A stretch of DNA of 12,282 nt from JAJYZP01 sp049964535. GTDB taxonomy: Bacteria > Actinomycetota > Acidimicrobiia > Acidimicrobiales > Acidimicrobiaceae. The stretch covers positions 1 to 12,282 of the forward strand of contig JBMFXG010000071.1 in NCBI GenBank assembly GCA_049964535.1, given 5' to 3'. The notes beneath the pieces are model-generated. The model saw only the letters and a list, made by a program, of their open reading frames with translations. It was not told the origin of the DNA and ran no database searches. Within the stretch, counting starts at the first letter, position 1, and each line of letters begins with the position of its first letter. A program made the position numbers and the translations under genes. Below, one piece after another: positions 1-6,650 of this stretch.

Positions 1-226
1 CGTTGCTAACGTCCTCGATGGTCTGTAGTGCTCCTTTTTGAGACTCGTAGCCTTGGTTGCGGGTGTGGGTATGAGGGCGCTGTAGTCACTCGCTGTCAAG
101 GGCGGAGCGGAGGGCGTTTGCTTCTCTATGCGCTCTGGAGCTCCACACGCCAAAGTTCGTTGTGGTTGGAGGTGGTGACCGGTAGGGAAACGGCTGTGCG
201 TGACGAAGTTGGCGATGAGGTTGTGC

Positions 227-478
227 TTATCTTTGGGACGGATGGGCGTCGTAGGAGGAGCGGTTTTTTGCATCACTGATTCGATACAGAGCGGCAGCGG
301 AGCCGATGAGAACGATAAGAGATGCAGCGACCGGGAAGGCGAGTGGGGTTGTGATCAGGTCGATGAAGCCGAAGAGGAGAAAACCGAGTCCGACGCCGAT
401 CGCAACCATAATGAGTCGTTGTGTGCTTCGGAAGATAAGAGCTTGAAAAAGTTGCGAAAACTCTCGATCTGGCGACAT
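227..478 (-). CDS. Small two-helix membrane protein of unknown function
   Basis: An 83-residue protein that I do not recognise. It has a short polar N-terminus, then hydrophobic stretches at about residues 22-42 and 46-65, and a polar, positively charged tail (KNRSS), so it should be an integral membrane hairpin. The start is well supported: the minus strand has AAAGGAG (complement of 485-490) six bases before the ATG at 478. A glycine-rich first helix (GVGLG) faintly recalls AtpI/AtpZ-type accessory proteins, but the pattern is too weak to name it. No neighbour within the window gives a functional hint; MarC lies about 400 bases away and is divergent. The coding call rests on the ribosome binding site and hydrophobicity; function unknown. 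Confidence 0.6.
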   Translation of the reverse strand: MSPDREFSQLFQALIFRSTQRLIMVAIGVGLGFLLFGFIDLITTPLAFPVAASLIVLIGSAAALYRISDAKNRSSYDAHPSQR

Positions 479-787
479 CGATTACTCCTTTGCGAGCTTC
501 GTAAGCGGTCGAGAGTGGCTGCTCATCGACCAGAAATCCTCCTTCGAGTATCGGAGGCACTACAAGAGAACGTTAGAGAATTGTCGCCTGAAGGTTCAGA
601 GTACGCAGTGCAAGGGCGATTGTGTACCTGCTCACAGACGCGCGTACGTGCAGTGGCACCGACAACGATTGCTACCTACCTCACAGATAGGTGCTCCAAT
701 GTCGATACGCGTTTCATACCTTCCGGCAGTTTCGTTGGAGATAGGGAGGAAGTGTCGGGCTAGTGTTCGGTATTAGGAGGGTGACCT
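479..787. other. Intergenic region between divergent genes
   Basis: Between the small membrane protein (minus) and the MarC region (plus) I see no convincing long gene. Overlapping reading frames cross it but have no ribosome binding site and an erratic residue composition. A short hairpin can form at 541-557 (arms 541-547 and 551-557 with a 3-nt loop, one G-T pair), and weak arms GGTCGA and TCGACC lie at 507-512 and 526-531. Both would fall in the leader of the minus-strand gene. No clear -35/-10 pair stands out. Confidence 0.4.
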
Positions 788-832
788 ATGCAACTCGTGC
801 TCTTGGCAGTAGGGGAACTTCGAATAGAGTGA
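788..832 (+). CDS. Possible 14-codon leader peptide upstream of marC-like gene
   Basis: A very short ORF reading MQLVLLAVGELRIE. Its support is a near-consensus Shine-Dalgarno sequence, AGGAGG at 775-780, seven bases before the ATG; this is better than the site in front of the MarC gene itself. It ends 43 bases before the GTG at 876 and lies in a different frame. It could be a leader peptide, a small hydrophobic protein, or a chance match. No run of regulatory codons, such as repeats of one amino acid, is present to suggest classic attenuation. Confidence 0.3.
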   Translation: MQLVLLAVGELRIE

Positions 833-875
833 TTCGTCATGGTGGCCAATTGGTCCTTGGAGGCATGAGAGTTGG

Positions 876-1484
876 GTGGTAGGAGACGTGAATATTAAGT
901 TTTTCACCCAAGTCTTTGTCACGCTCTTGGTGATCATGGACCCGTTGGGAAACGTTCCAATTTTCCTCTCGCTGAGCGCAAAGTATTCAAAAAAAGCACG
1001 GTCCCGCTTAGCGCTTGAGTCTGTGATCGTTGCCGGAGCGGTAATAGCTGCCTTCGCAATCTTTGGTAAGGAGATTCTCTCGTACCTAGGTATTACGATA
1101 CCTGCGCTACAGGGATCAGGAGGACTGCTCTTACTTCTTGTAGCACTACAGCTTTTGACTGGCCAAGAGGAGGCCCAAACCCAAGTCGGCGAGGTCTCAA
1201 TAGCGCTCGTCCCGCTCGGCACTCCGTTGATTGCTGGTCCTGGCGCAATAGCTGCGACTATCGTCTTTGCGAAAGAGGCACACGGTTCTGGCGATGTTCT
1301 TGCAATTGCACTCGCACTTGGGGCGGTCTTGATTCTGCTTTGGGCCTCGTTACGCTTCTCACTTGGCGTTCTCAAGCTGCTTCGTGAGGGCGGAATTCTC
1401 CTCTTGACACGTGTCTTTGGTCTTTTGCTCGCCGCTATTGCGGTACAGCTGGTGGCGGAATCTATTCATGGCTTTATGAGTTGA
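876..1484 (+). CDS. MarC/YhgN-family integral membrane protein
   Basis: A 202-residue, roughly six-helix inner-membrane protein of the MarC family. Family landmarks are MDPLGNVPIF near residues 21-30, ALQGSGGLLLLLVALQLL at 77-94, the PLGTPLIAGPGAIAATIV segment at 113-130 and FGLLLAAIAVQLVAESI near the end. The length is normal for the family, and the MDPLGN...PIF block is closest to the YhgN branch. The family was named for multiple antibiotic resistance, but that role was not upheld and the substrate is unknown. The start is uncertain: GTG 876 has GGAGG (859-863) 12 bases upstream, while GTG 888 gives the more typical N-terminus MNIKFFTQVF but has AGGAG only two bases away. It stands alone, with a hairpin just downstream. 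Confidence 0.85.
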   Translation: MVGDVNIKFFTQVFVTLLVIMDPLGNVPIFLSLSAKYSKKARSRLALESVIVAGAVIAAFAIFGKEILSYLGITIPALQGSGGLLLLLVALQLLTGQEEAQTQVGEVSIALVPLGTPLIAGPGAIAATIVFAKEAHGSGDVLAIALALGAVLILLWASLRFSLGVLKLLREGGILLLTRVFGLLLAAIAVQLVAESIHGFMS

Positions 1485-1509
1485 CGTCGCTTTCAGGCCG
1501 GTAGGACCA

Positions 1510-1531
1510 TTCGATCAAGCGTCCGATCGAA
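1510..1531 (+). terminator. Hairpin after marC-like gene, possible terminator
   Basis: Perfect 7-bp inverted repeat TTCGATC (1510-1516) and GATCGAA (1525-1531) with an 8-nt loop, starting 25 bases after the MarC stop codon. There is no T-run after it, so as an intrinsic terminator it is weak. Its position is the main support. Confidence 0.35.
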
Positions 1532-1815
1532 GTGAAGAGTGCTCCTCGATCTCCTTGTCGGAGGACGCGTGCTACGAATCCTTCTCTTGGCCTGCGTATC
1601 GGCGATCTATTCTCAGACCTAGTTGGGGAGTTCCTCACTATCGGTACCGGAGGTTGCCCTCTCGGACTGTTTAGCCTCTTAGCCGTATTCGGTGTGCAGA
1701 CGGACAGACGAACACACGGACAGACGAACAGCTGTCTTTCCTAATGATGAGGTTGCCGATCCATTGCCAGACTAGTTAGTTGCCTCATAGCTCAGCTGCG
1801 AGGAAACCCTTGGTT
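1532..1815. other. Gap between convergent MarC gene and sat
   Basis: This is the meeting point of the plus-strand MarC gene and the minus-strand cys operon. I see no gene in it: a 70-codon open frame on the plus strand has no ribosome binding site and reads as unstructured sequence. It holds the 16-bp tandem duplication described separately. A long-loop inverted pair, ATGAGG at 1746-1751 and CCTCAT about 30 bases later, might help end cys transcription but is weak, and no clear terminator for the operon is visible. Confidence 0.4.
1700..1731 (+). repeat. 16-bp tandem duplication
   Basis: Two adjacent copies of ACGGACAGACGAACA plus one base (C in the first, G in the second), 1700-1715 and 1716-1731, identical at 15 of 16 positions. 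The inner unit GACAGACG is also prefigured just upstream (CAGACG). It lies in non-coding sequence between convergent genes, consistent with replication slippage. Confidence 0.85.
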
Positions 1816-2946
1816 CTAACTTTGGTATGCTCGACGGAGGATCTCTGCAACCTCTGGACGCGAGAACTCCTTCGGTAGCTCCTGGCCTTGGCGAAGAAGT
1901 TCGCGAACTTTGGTTCCCGAGAGCGTGAGATGCTCGCTCCCGCCATGGGGGCAGGTTCGCAGGGAGACTACCTGTTCACAGCGCGTGCAATAGAAGCTGT
2001 GCTCGAATCTTAAGATCTCGATGCCAAGCTCGGCAGGGTCGATTCCATCGAAGATGCGCTGAGCAGCATAGGTATCGTAAAACGAGCCGACACCGGCGTG
2101 GTCTCGACCCACGATGAAGTGTGTGCAGCCGTAGTTCTTTCGAGAGAGTGCGTGCAGAACCGCTTCGCGAGGGCCTCCGTAGCGCATGGCGGCGGGATAG
2201 ACCCCAAGGATCACTCGATCTGTCGGGTAGTAGTTTTCGAGTAAAACCTCGTAGGCCGCCATGCGCACTTCTGCTGGTACGTCGTCATCTTTCGTGGCGC
2301 CAACGAGGGGGTGTAAGAGGAGCCCGTCAACGCTCTCGAGTGCGACCTTGTGTAAGTACTCATGTGCTCGATGGACTGGGTTACGAGTCTGGAAGGCGAC
2401 GATCGTTCTCCAGCCCCGCTCTTGGAACGCTCTTCGTGTTTGCTCTGGGCTGAGGTAGTAGGCGTGGTGAACGATAGGCTCGCGAGCGTGGAGTTCGACG
2501 TGTCCACCGTAGAGGTAGGAGCCTTGCTCATAGATGGCTCTGACTCCTGGGTGGTCGAGAGAGGTGGTGCCGTAGACGTGTTCTGCCTCTACCTCTGGAT
2601 CGGCCCGATAACGCTCGGTAATGAACAGCGTTGCAACGTGGAGGCCCCCGACTGAGAGGTGGACCTCTTCAACGTGGAGAGCGAGCGGCTCTGGTAAGGC
2701 AAAGACGATTGGCATGGGCCAGAGTGTGCCGCTGTTCAGGCGCATCTCGACGATCGTGCTTCGGTAGTCAGCAGAGACCATGTAACCGTTGAGTGGGGAA
2801 TACGCGCCGGTGACGAGCATCTCGAGATCGGCGATCTGTCGTTTGGAGAGCTCGACAGATTGTGCGTGCGGTGAGCGTGGTCGATGCGACGTTCTCGGAG
2901 CACTCTGGAGCGTTCCTCCATGGGGACGCATAGTTGTTAGGGTCAT
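1816..2946 (-). CDS. sat: ATP sulfurylase (sulfate adenylyltransferase, homomeric type)
   Basis: Activates sulfate: ATP + sulfate to APS + pyrophosphate, in the cytoplasm. The 376-residue protein carries the family signatures: QTRNPVHRAH at 186-195 (the QxRNPxHxxH active site), HPLVGATKDDDVP at 212-224, GRDHAGVG at 280-287 and SGTKVRELL at 343-351. Cysteines 320, 323, 332 and His334 (FYCTRC...TCPHG) form a likely zinc site, as in prokaryotic Sat. It ends after the catalytic domain with no fused APS kinase, fitting the separate cysC. ATG 2946 was chosen because AAGGAG lies four bases upstream and the N-terminus (RPHGGTL) fits the family; the frame stays open 57 codons further upstream, but that stretch is cysH in another frame. 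The start overlaps the cysH stop as ATGA, so translation is probably coupled. Last gene of the operon. Many actinobacteria use CysDN instead. Confidence 0.96.
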   Translation of the reverse strand: MTLTTMRPHGGTLQSAPRTSHRPRSPHAQSVELSKRQIADLEMLVTGAYSPLNGYMVSADYRSTIVEMRLNSGTLWPMPIVFALPEPLALHVEEVHLSVGGLHVATLFITERYRADPEVEAEHVYGTTSLDHPGVRAIYEQGSYLYGGHVELHAREPIVHHAYYLSPEQTRRAFQERGWRTIVAFQTRNPVHRAHEYLHKVALESVDGLLLHPLVGATKDDDVPAEVRMAAYEVLLENYYPTDRVILGVYPAAMRYGGPREAVLHALSRKNYGCTHFIVGRDHAGVGSFYDTYAAQRIFDGIDPAELGIEILRFEHSFYCTRCEQVVSLRTCPHGGSEHLTLSGTKVRELLRQGQELPKEFSRPEVAEILRRAYQS

Positions 2947-3659
2947 GATACTCCTTGAGTCGTCACTGGTGTGGACTGTCGGTGTGGTTGAGGAAGCGGC
3001 GTAGTAGTACCCAAACTCCCCTGGGTCCAGATGCCACACTCGCTGCGGCCTTGCCCGTCGAAGCGGCCCGCTCGTATGTCTTCGCCGGGGCGAAGCGCGC
3101 GCGTGCAGGGCCAGCATCCTAACGACAGGTAACCCTCATCGTAGAGGGGGTGAGTCTCGAGTTCGTGGTGTTCGGCGTAGTCCTCGAGCGCTGTCCGGTT
3201 CCATGCGTAGAGTGGATTGATTCTCACTGGATCACCGTGCTCGATCGGTCCAAGATCCGAACGCGTGCTTGCAGAGAACTGGGTTCTAGCGTTGAGAAGA
3301 GCCTGTGGACGGTATCGAGCGAGGTGCTCGCTGAGAGGATGTACCTTGTTCGTTTCGCAACAGAGCGTAGGATCCGTTGCGTAGAGTGCCTCTCGCTCCA
3401 CGTCTTCTTGCAGGGCATTCAGCGTGATGAAGTTGACGTTGCGGTAGCGATTGGCGAGCCGTTGCCAGAGGTCAAGGGTCTGTTGGAAATGGAATCCAGT
3501 GTCGACAAAGAGCACGTCACCGCGAAATCCCTCGGTGGCTGCTAGGTCAAGAAGCACAATACCGGAGAGATTCAGTCCGGTGGTCATGGCGAGTCGAGAG
3601 TACTGCTTCACTGCGCTGCGAATGAGTCTTCGAGACTCAGATTCATGAGGCGAGGCCAT
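2943..3659 (-). CDS. cysH: APS reductase (CysH family, [4Fe-4S] type)
   Basis: Reduces activated sulfate to sulfite using thioredoxin or a similar donor. In the 238-residue protein, Cys100-Cys101 (CCETNKVHPL) and Cys182-x-x-Cys185 (GCWPCT) form the pattern that binds a [4Fe-4S] cluster in APS-using enzymes; PAPS-only enzymes lack it. VDTGFHFQQT at 52-61 matches the VDTG block. Catalytic Cys208 sits in SECGIW, where most relatives read ECGLH. The EGYLSLGCWPC to RAGRF segment tracks the mycobacterial enzyme closely. Oddities: the nucleotide loop reads MTTGLNLSG, poorer in serine and acid than the usual SxxxQD or SFGAED; and about 27 Pro/Thr-rich residues follow the catalytic motif where relatives stop. 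ATG 3659 was chosen because GAGGGG lies seven bases upstream; an earlier in-frame start at 3701 lies deeper inside cysC. It overlaps cysC by 17 bases and sat by 4. Confidence 0.92.
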   Translation of the reverse strand: MASPHESESRRLIRSAVKQYSRLAMTTGLNLSGIVLLDLAATEGFRGDVLFVDTGFHFQQTLDLWQRLANRYRNVNFITLNALQEDVEREALYATDPTLCCETNKVHPLSEHLARYRPQALLNARTQFSASTRSDLGPIEHGDPVRINPLYAWNRTALEDYAEHHELETHPLYDEGYLSLGCWPCTRALRPGEDIRAGRFDGQGRSECGIWTQGSLGTTTPLPQPHRQSTPVTTQGVS

Positions 3660-4227
3660 GGAGATACCCCTCTTTACGTAGGAGGTCGAGTAGCGAACCA
3701 ATGCATTGTTGCGGTGTCGTGTTTGCGCTGTCGAGTCGAAGCGCAGGGGCCTCAGGAGTCTCGTAGGGATCGTCGACCCCAGTCATAGCGGTGATCAGTC
3801 CCGCTCGTGCTCGGGCGTAAAGACCTTTGGTATCACGTGCCTCGACCACATCGAGGGGGGCGTCGACGTGGATCTCAAACGGTCGCTCGAGGCGTTCGAG
3901 GGCCTGATCTCTCGTCTCGCGATACGGAGAGATCGCCGACACGATAACGAGAATGCCGTTGCGGGAGAGTAGTTGGGCGAGAAATCCGAGTCGGTGAACC
4001 TGGAGATCTCGATCCGCACGCGAGAATCCAAGATCGCCGGAGAGCTCCGAGCGGATCTCGTCTCCGTCGAGAAGCTCGACACAGATCTCACGACTCGAAA
4101 GCTCCTGGACTAAGCCTCTGGCGATGGTCGACTTTCCTGCTCCCGATAGCCCGGTCAGCCAGAGTACCGGGGCGCTTTCAGAGCGTCGTCTCGGAGCTTC
4201 CTCTCGATAGTTGATCATTTTGGTCAT
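3643..4227 (-). CDS. cysC: APS kinase (adenylylsulfate kinase)
   Basis: Phosphorylates APS at the 3' position with ATP to give PAPS. The 194-residue P-loop protein shows Walker A GLSGAGKST at 26-34, DGD at 54-56, GFSRADR at 67-73, the VDAPLDVVEARDTKGLYARARAG block at about 121-143 and TGVDDPYE at 149-156, all diagnostic for CysC. Length is normal and no key residue is missing. Since the neighbouring CysH looks APS-specific, PAPS here may serve sulfotransferases rather than reduction, or CysH may accept both; this is inference. No Shine-Dalgarno sequence precedes ATG 4227 or the nearby ATG 4218, but a promoter -10 element sits six bases before ATG 4227, so a leaderless transcript is likely. 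It follows the siroheme-synthase-like gene after 34 bases and overlaps cysH. Confidence 0.96.
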   Translation of the reverse strand: MTKMINYREEAPRRRSESAPVLWLTGLSGAGKSTIARGLVQELSSREICVELLDGDEIRSELSGDLGFSRADRDLQVHRLGFLAQLLSRNGILVIVSAISPYRETRDQALERLERPFEIHVDAPLDVVEARDTKGLYARARAGLITAMTGVDDPYETPEAPALRLDSANTTPQQCIGSLLDLLRKEGYLHGLAS

Positions 4228-4242
4228 GTTTGTATGATATCA
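4228..4242 (-). promoter_or_regulatory. Extended -10 promoter for leaderless cysC
   Basis: On the minus strand TGATATCAT (complement of 4234-4242) is an extended -10 element: TG, one base, then TATCAT, five of six matches to TATAAT. Six bases (ACAAAC) separate it from ATG 4227, so the A of the ATG falls exactly at the predicted transcription start. The surrounding 60 bases are clearly AT-rich against the rest of the window. No good -35 is seen, which an extended -10 can tolerate. It would let cysC-cysH-sat be expressed apart from cysI and the siroheme gene. Confidence 0.5.
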
Positions 4243-4261
4243 GAATTGTGATTGATTTCAT

Positions 4262-4891
4262 TCATATTCTAATATTTGAACTCGTGTTGGGCCGTGAGTG
4301 ATGAGTCGTTTCGAGACTTAGTTCTACTGAGTTCGTTTGTGTTGAACGCAGAGTTGCTTCGATGGCAGACCAATCGGCGAGCATGGTCGAGGCCCCGGTG
4401 GCGTGAAGCTTGTCACGATGCGCTACGAACTTCTCGAAGAGATTGAGATCCGTAGCGGTTATCGCCTTAGCGAGCTGGTCTACCAGCACCCCGGCGAAGC
4501 GCGGTGACTGTCCATGTGTCGAGACTGCAATCGAGATCGAGGGGTGGGGCCGACGAGTTGCTACGTGAAAGAAGTTACAAGTCTGCTTCTCGTCCAACGT
4601 ATTGAGGAGATTGGGACGCCCTCGTAGGACCCGAGCGAGAAAGGCGTTGGTACGCGCATCTCGATCCGTTGCGAGGACGAGTCTTGCTCGACGCAGAGCT
4701 CGGCGTGGAGGTCTCAGTCCCGGTCTCAGGGTGATGCTCGGGTGGATGGAGCCCTTCTGGGGTGGGTGAGCTCCGAAGTAGTAGGTGACGAGCGAGCCCT
4801 CTTCTGCGAGTCGAGTAGCTCTTATAAGCGCCTCTGGTGATTCGCCGATGACGATAGAGCGAGCGCCTTCGAGATCTAGTGCGATGATCAT
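4262..4891 (-). CDS. Siroheme synthase N-terminal-like protein (precorrin-2 dehydrogenase/ferrochelatase type)
   Basis: A 209-residue protein resembling the CysG N-terminal/Met8/SirC family, which oxidises precorrin-2 with NAD+ to sirohydrochlorin and often inserts iron. The best match is NTLDEKQTCNFF at 97-108, where Asp100 aligns with the catalytic aspartate, followed by ISIAVSTHGQSPRFAGVLVDQL at about 119-140, the family's (I)AISTxGxSPxLA block. LVLATDRD at 71-78 matches the family's ATDD segment. The dinucleotide loop is degraded: VIGESPEALIRA at 14-25 replaces the usual GGGxVAxRK. The C-terminal 60 residues are divergent and no methyltransferase domain is fused. ATG 4891 was chosen because it lies four bases after the sulfite reductase stop, with AGGTG just upstream; the open frame before it lies inside that gene. 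Its position strongly suggests it makes siroheme for CysI. Confidence 0.82.
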   Translation of the reverse strand: MIIALDLEGARSIVIGESPEALIRATRLAEEGSLVTYYFGAHPPQKGSIHPSITLRPGLRPPRRALRRARLVLATDRDARTNAFLARVLRGRPNLLNTLDEKQTCNFFHVATRRPHPSISIAVSTHGQSPRFAGVLVDQLAKAITATDLNLFEKFVAHRDKLHATGASTMLADWSAIEATLRSTQTNSVELSLETTHHSRPNTSSNIRI

Positions 4892-4895
4892 CTCT

Positions 4896-6635
4896 TCACA
4901 CCTGGTCTTGGGTTGTTCTGTGGACTGTGCGTCGAGTGACGGGTTGCAGTGACGCAAAGGTCTCGTCGTTGAGAGAGGCGATGAAGTCACCGAAGCGCTG
5001 GCCGCTGAGTCGATGGCGCTCAAAGTATTGGAAGAGGGGCTGGAGCGTCTCCACGAGCCGGTCATTTCTGATATCTTCTCCGAAAAGCTTGTTGAGCCGC
5101 CTCCCTTGACGGTCTGCGCCAACGAAGATGTCGTAGCTCTTCTTGGATCGACCAACGATCCCTACTTCGCCAAGGTATGGTCGTGCACAACCGTTGGGAC
5201 ACCCAGTCATGCGAAGGTCGAGATCGAGGTCGTCGAGTCCGAACTCGCTGAGCGACGCTTCTAACTCCGTGAGGAGCGACGGTAGGAATCGTTCGGACTC
5301 TGCGAGCGCTTGTCCACAGGTGGGCAGGGCTACGCAGGCGAACGCATTGCGGCGCACGGCACTGAGCTGGAGCGGTGCCGACAGTCCCGACTCTTCGAGA
5401 AGCTGCTCGAGCTCGGTGACTCGTTCGGGATTGAGCTCCAAGAAGAGCAGGTCCCCTCGCGCAGTGATGGCAATCTTGGCTTGGAGGCCGCCAATCACCG
5501 AAGCGAGAGCGGTGCGGTAGGGGGTGGTGTCGGTGTCGGCAATCCTCCCGCTCGGAAGTTTGAGGCCGTACTCCACGAGATCGCGGGCGACACTGGCAGT
5601 ACCGAGATGGTCTGTAGTCTTTACGAAGGTATCGAGGTATGCCGGGCGAATCTCGATAGGGTGACGCCGGAGCAGTTCGGAACGAAAGCGATCGAGGCCC
5701 CAATCGTTAATCAGATACTTCAATCGAGCGTGTGAGCGGTCCCTACGATTTCCATGGTCGCGCTGGATCTCAATGACACCATCTATGGCTTCGAAAAGGT
5801 CAGAGCGGTCGATCTCTCCGAGGAGGAGACCAAGCTGAGCGAAGGTTGACTCATCGGTGCCGCTGCGTCCGAGACCTCCGCCGACATAGAGTCGCACTCG
5901 GTCAGCTTGGTCGATATCGAGCACCACGCCGAGGTCACAGGAGAGCACGTCGATGCAGTTGTCGACCGAGGTGGTAACGCCAATCTTGAACTTTCTTGGA
6001 AGCATCGTTGCTCCGTAGATGGATTCGTCGATCGATGGGGCCGCAAGGATCTCTTGTGGCACGCGTTCTCCATCGACCCAGAGCTCGTAGTACGCGTCGG
6101 ACGGAGCCTTGTAGCGTAACGATATTGCGTCGGTGAGCTCGGCGAGGCCGAGTGAACGGTAGCGGTCGCTCGGGCAGGAGGTTACGTTTCGGACGACGTC
6201 TCCACAACCTCCCCAACTGGTGAGAAGGGTATCGTTGATCTCTCGCACGAGAGGAGCAAGCTCTGACTTTGTCACGAAGTGGAACTGGATGCCTTGTCGA
6301 GTCGTGCATCGTAGTGAGTTGTGCCCGAGTCGTGTTGCGAGATCGTTGAGGGACAGGTACTGATCTGCGCTTAGCCGACCTCCCGGTATCGCGACGCGTA
6401 TCATGCAGATATGTTCGACACCCAAGCCTGAACGAACCCGTGCGGATCTCGTATCTCGGTTGTCTTGGGTGTAGACGCCGTGAAACTTCAGTAGCTGGGT
6501 TGACTCTCTGGAGAAGCCTGGCTCTGCATTGATGAGTTCGTGGGCGATGCCTCCTCTGAGGTGATTGCTCAAAGCTTTGATGCGCTCTACCTCAGAGTGC
6601 TCGTCTCGATTCTTCGGATCTTTGTTCACGTTCAC
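4896..6635 (-). CDS. cysI: Assimilatory sulfite reductase hemoprotein (CysI-type)
   Basis: Six-electron reduction of sulfite to sulfide using siroheme coupled to a [4Fe-4S] cluster. The 579-residue protein follows E. coli CysI (570 residues) along its whole length. The cluster ligands are Cys434, Cys440 (CVALPTC), Cys479 and Cys483 (GCPNGC), apparently at the same numbers as in E. coli; Lys215 and Lys217 (LPRKFK) match the substrate-binding lysines. The N-terminal HLRGGIAHEL and FHGVYTQDNRDTR segments are also CysI-like. A nitrite reductase of the same fold is possible, but the sulfate genes downstream argue for sulfite. No CysJ flavoprotein is in the window, so the electron donor is unknown. 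The start is GTG 6635; GTG 6629 is an alternative with GAGGTGA closely upstream. First gene of the operon. Confidence 0.93.
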   Translation of the reverse strand: MNVNKDPKNRDEHSEVERIKALSNHLRGGIAHELINAEPGFSRESTQLLKFHGVYTQDNRDTRSARVRSGLGVEHICMIRVAIPGGRLSADQYLSLNDLATRLGHNSLRCTTRQGIQFHFVTKSELAPLVREINDTLLTSWGGCGDVVRNVTSCPSDRYRSLGLAELTDAISLRYKAPSDAYYELWVDGERVPQEILAAPSIDESIYGATMLPRKFKIGVTTSVDNCIDVLSCDLGVVLDIDQADRVRLYVGGGLGRSGTDESTFAQLGLLLGEIDRSDLFEAIDGVIEIQRDHGNRRDRSHARLKYLINDWGLDRFRSELLRRHPIEIRPAYLDTFVKTTDHLGTASVARDLVEYGLKLPSGRIADTDTTPYRTALASVIGGLQAKIAITARGDLLFLELNPERVTELEQLLEESGLSAPLQLSAVRRNAFACVALPTCGQALAESERFLPSLLTELEASLSEFGLDDLDLDLRMTGCPNGCARPYLGEVGIVGRSKKSYDIFVGADRQGRRLNKLFGEDIRNDRLVETLQPLFQYFERHRLSGQRFGDFIASLNDETFASLQPVTRRTVHRTTQDQV

Positions 6636-6650
6636 CTCGATGCTCGTTCA

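Noticed and set aside
200..763. 187-codon open frame on the plus strand
   Set aside because: It runs antisense through the better supported small membrane protein, has no ribosome binding site and has a highly charged, irregular composition.
773..1375. 200-codon minus-strand frame across the MarC gene
   Set aside because: It is the antisense of a clear MarC-family protein and shows a Ser/Ala/Pro-rich composition typical of a shadow frame.
1784..1808. tRNA-like segment resembling a 5' acceptor and D-arm (CATAGCTCAGCTG)
   Set aside because: The D-stem does not close, and no anticodon arm or T-arm follows before the sat stop codon; chance similarity.
2947..3117. N-terminal extension of sat by 57 codons
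   Set aside because: That stretch encodes the end of cysH in another frame; the ATG at 2946 has its own AAGGAG and a family-like N-terminus.
4892..5155. 88-codon N-terminal extension of the siroheme-synthase-like gene
   Set aside because: It lies within cysI, which is conserved to its end, and the extension is Ser/Thr-rich with no family resemblance.
5062..5735. Long open frames inside cysI on both strands
   Set aside because: These are Arg/Ser-rich shadows of a fully conserved sulfite reductase coding region.
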